From Rhodanobacter denitrificans (GTDB lineage Bacteria > Pseudomonadota > Gammaproteobacteria > Xanthomonadales > Rhodanobacteraceae), in the NCBI GenBank assembly GCA_003241385.1, contig QFPO01000018.1:1-64000 (forward strand): 64,000 bases of DNA, in the 5' to 3' direction. The notes beneath the pieces are model-generated. The model was not told where the DNA came from, did not search any database, and saw nothing but the letters and a program-made list of their open reading frames with translations. Both the position numbers and the translations under genes were made by a program. The first letter of the stretch is position 1, and each line of letters begins with the position of its first letter. Positions 62,434 to 64,000 of this stretch are shown here, piece after piece.

Positions 62434-63297
62434 TCAGTCCTGCAGGCGGATCAGGCCTTCCTGCGCGGTCGACGCGACCAGGCGGCCGTCGCGCGTGAAC
62501 ACCTGGCCGCGCGCCAGGCCGCGTGCGGCCTGCGCGGTCGGGCTGTCGCACGAGTAGAGCAGCCATTCGTCGGCGCGGAACGGGCGGTGGAACCACAGCG
62601 CGTGGTCGAGGCTGGCGACCGTGACGTTCGGCTGCAGATACGACACGCCGTGCGGAAACAGCGTCGTGCCGATCAGATGGAAGTCCGAGGCGTAGGCCAG
62701 CAGCGTGCGGTGCAGGACCGGACTGTCGGCGACCGGCGCGATCAGACGGAACCAGACCGGCTGATACGGCGGGCGCTTGGGCGGATGCAGGTCGCTGCGC
62801 GGGTAGACCGGGCGGAATTCGAACGGACCCTGCCGCGTCAGCCAGCGCTGCACCTTGGCCGGCGCCTTGGCGAGCTCTTCGGGCGAATGCGACGGCGGCG
62901 GATCGAGATCGTCGGGGTCCGGGACGTCGGGCATCGAGGCCTGATGTTCGACGCCGTTCTCGGCAATGTGGAACGAGACCGTGCCGTTCAGGATCGGCTT
63001 GCCGTGCTGGATCGCGACGACGCGGCGCACCGAGAAGCTGGTGCCGTCGCGCGTGGGCTCGACGTTGTAGACGATCGGCGCTTCCATGTCGCCGGGCCGC
63101 AGGAAGTAGGCGTGCAGCGAGTGCGCGGCGCGGTCCGGTGCGACGGTCTGCTGCGCCGCCGACAGCGCCTGGCCGAGCACCTGACCGCCGAACACGCAGC
63201 GCGTGCCGATGTCGCGGCTCTGGCCGCGGAACAGGTTGTCTTCCAGGCGTTCGAGCTGCAGCAGCTCGACGAGTTCGGCGACGACGGTATGGCTCAT
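62434..63297 (-). CDS. tesB: TesB, acyl-CoA thioesterase II
   Basis: A 287-residue double-hotdog thioesterase. FRGQSRDIGTRCVFGGQVLGQALSA, AHSLHAYFLRPGD, LDHALWFHRPFRADEWLLYSCDSP with the Asp of the catalytic triad, and GQVFTRDGRLVASTAQEGLIR. Hydrolyses medium- and long-chain acyl-CoA. It is followed closely by the DUF2007-like gene. Confidence 0.94.
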   Translation of the reverse strand: MSHTVVAELVELLQLERLEDNLFRGQSRDIGTRCVFGGQVLGQALSAAQQTVAPDRAAHSLHAYFLRPGDMEAPIVYNVEPTRDGTSFSVRRVVAIQHGKPILNGTVSFHIAENGVEHQASMPDVPDPDDLDPPPSHSPEELAKAPAKVQRWLTRQGPFEFRPVYPRSDLHPPKRPPYQPVWFRLIAPVADSPVLHRTLLAYASDFHLIGTTLFPHGVSYLQPNVTVASLDHALWFHRPFRADEWLLYSCDSPTAQAARGLARGQVFTRDGRLVASTAQEGLIRLQD

Positions 63298-63505
63298 GGG
63301 CGATCGGGCGGCGGATGCGGCGCACGAGTATAGCGGCCGCGCCGGTCGCGCCGATGCGGACGGCCGAATCGAGCGCGGTGCGCCGGCGATCGGGTCGTCG
63401 AATCGCGCCGATCGGCACGTATCCGGTCGATGCCGCGCGCGTCGACGTCGCCCCGGCCGCTCGGCCCGATCGACGTCGCGCCGCTTGCCCGCCGCCGGTG
63501 CGCCG

Positions 63506-64000
63506 CTAGTCGCCGTACCAGCGCGGCAGTCCGCAGGCGGCCAGCACCGTGTCCCATGGAAACAGCGGCCCGGGGTCGCGGCGGCGCGGCAGCAGGACGG
63601 CCGGGTCGTCGCTGGCCGGTTCGAGGCGCCGGTCGAGGTCCTCGTGGCCGGCGATGCGGCGCAGGTTCGGCAGCGTTCGCTTCAGCTCGTCGAGCAGGCC
63701 GATCAGCGCCTGGATCTGCGCGGCGGGGTAGGGCTCCTCGAAGCGCTGATGGCGCGAATCGGCCCAGTGCGGATAGCGGCCGAGATTGACCAGCTCGATG
63801 CCGATCGAGCGGTCGTTGAGGCCGGCGACGTGATGGGCGATCCGCGTCGGCTCGACGAAGCGCCAGCGGCGGCCGTCGCGGTCGACGTAGTCGTGGCCGC
63901 AGGCGCCGGTGCCGCTGTCCGGATAGCGGATGCGCTCGCCGAATTCGCGCGCCGTCGCGATGTCCGGCAGCTCGGTGCAGTGGATCACGACCAGGTCGAC
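63506..64000 (-). CDS. AmpD-like N-acetylmuramoyl-L-alanine amidase (partial)
   Basis: A zinc amidase_2-family protein whose start is beyond the right edge. VIHCTELPD (zinc His), HHVAGLNDRSIGIELVNLG (His and catalytic Glu) and IAGHEDLDRRL with late zinc residues DPGPLFPWD. It cleaves the peptide from anhydromuramic acid or peptidoglycan. At least 164 residues are seen. Probably the AmpD/AmiD type; which of these cannot be decided from the partial sequence. Confidence 0.88.
   Translation of the reverse strand, partial: VDLVVIHCTELPDIATAREFGERIRYPDSGTGACGHDYVDRDGRRWRFVEPTRIAHHVAGLNDRSIGIELVNLGRYPHWADSRHQRFEEPYPAAQIQALIGLLDELKRTLPNLRRIAGHEDLDRRLEPASDDPAVLLPRRRDPGPLFPWDTVLAACGLPRWYGD

Overview
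The window is GC-rich DNA from a proteobacterium. The gene content (purT, bpt, alkB, tesB, an ndvB-type cyclic glucan synthase, P-type Trb conjugation genes with a DUF2274 gene) fits a gammaproteobacterium, most likely of the Lysobacterales (Xanthomonadales). That placement is an inference from gene content; no rRNA or other marker gene is present. No tRNA, rRNA or CRISPR array was seen.

Layout. (1) 1-5016, plus strand: the end of a conjugation gene set of an integrative and conjugative element (trbJ end, a TrbK-type lipoprotein, trbL, trbF, trbG, trbI, DUF2274). (2) 5061-15469, minus strand, less GC-rich: a defence island with a WYL-domain regulator, a four-gene Wadjet operon (jetA-jetB-jetC-jetD, joined by 4-bp overlaps) and a RloC/PrrC-like ATPase with a candidate RNase C-terminus. 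The WYL gene has a well-formed sigma-70 promoter carrying a palindrome. (3) 15558-38352: about 23 kb of cargo bounded by degenerate conjugation-gene fragments. A DUF2274 C-terminal half lies at the left edge; a trbI C-terminus plus a DUF2274 N-terminal half lies at the right edge. The cargo holds a GlxA-type regulator with a secreted hydrolase, an SDR/transporter pair, NTF2-like secreted proteins, several AraC regulators, a TonB siderophore receptor behind a Fur-like box, an RND efflux pump with TetR and tandem operators, and a two-component system followed by a MipA/OmpV gene. (4) 38352-39430: an operon truncated by the fragment junction (host-attachment protein, 33-residue membrane protein, broken flavodoxin) under a perfect FNR/ANR-type site. 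(5) 39831-64000: mostly chromosomal genes of very high GC, including a 2,899-residue cyclic beta-glucan synthase, AraC, VOC, SDR and HIBADH-like genes, a second two-component/transporter/MipA/SDR cluster, and housekeeping genes (alkB, purT, bpt, tesB, a DUF2007-like gene, an AmpD-like amidase running off the right edge).

The two most interesting features are the defence island with its self-contained promoter, and two paralogous sets of genes (response regulator, sensor kinase, MipA/OmpV porin-like protein, transporter, exported-looking SDR). One set is in the mobile cargo and one in the chromosome. Four of their upstream regions share PmrA/QseB-type direct repeats (YTTAAR-N5-YTTAAR), which suggests a single undescribed regulon that was spread or duplicated by the mobile element.
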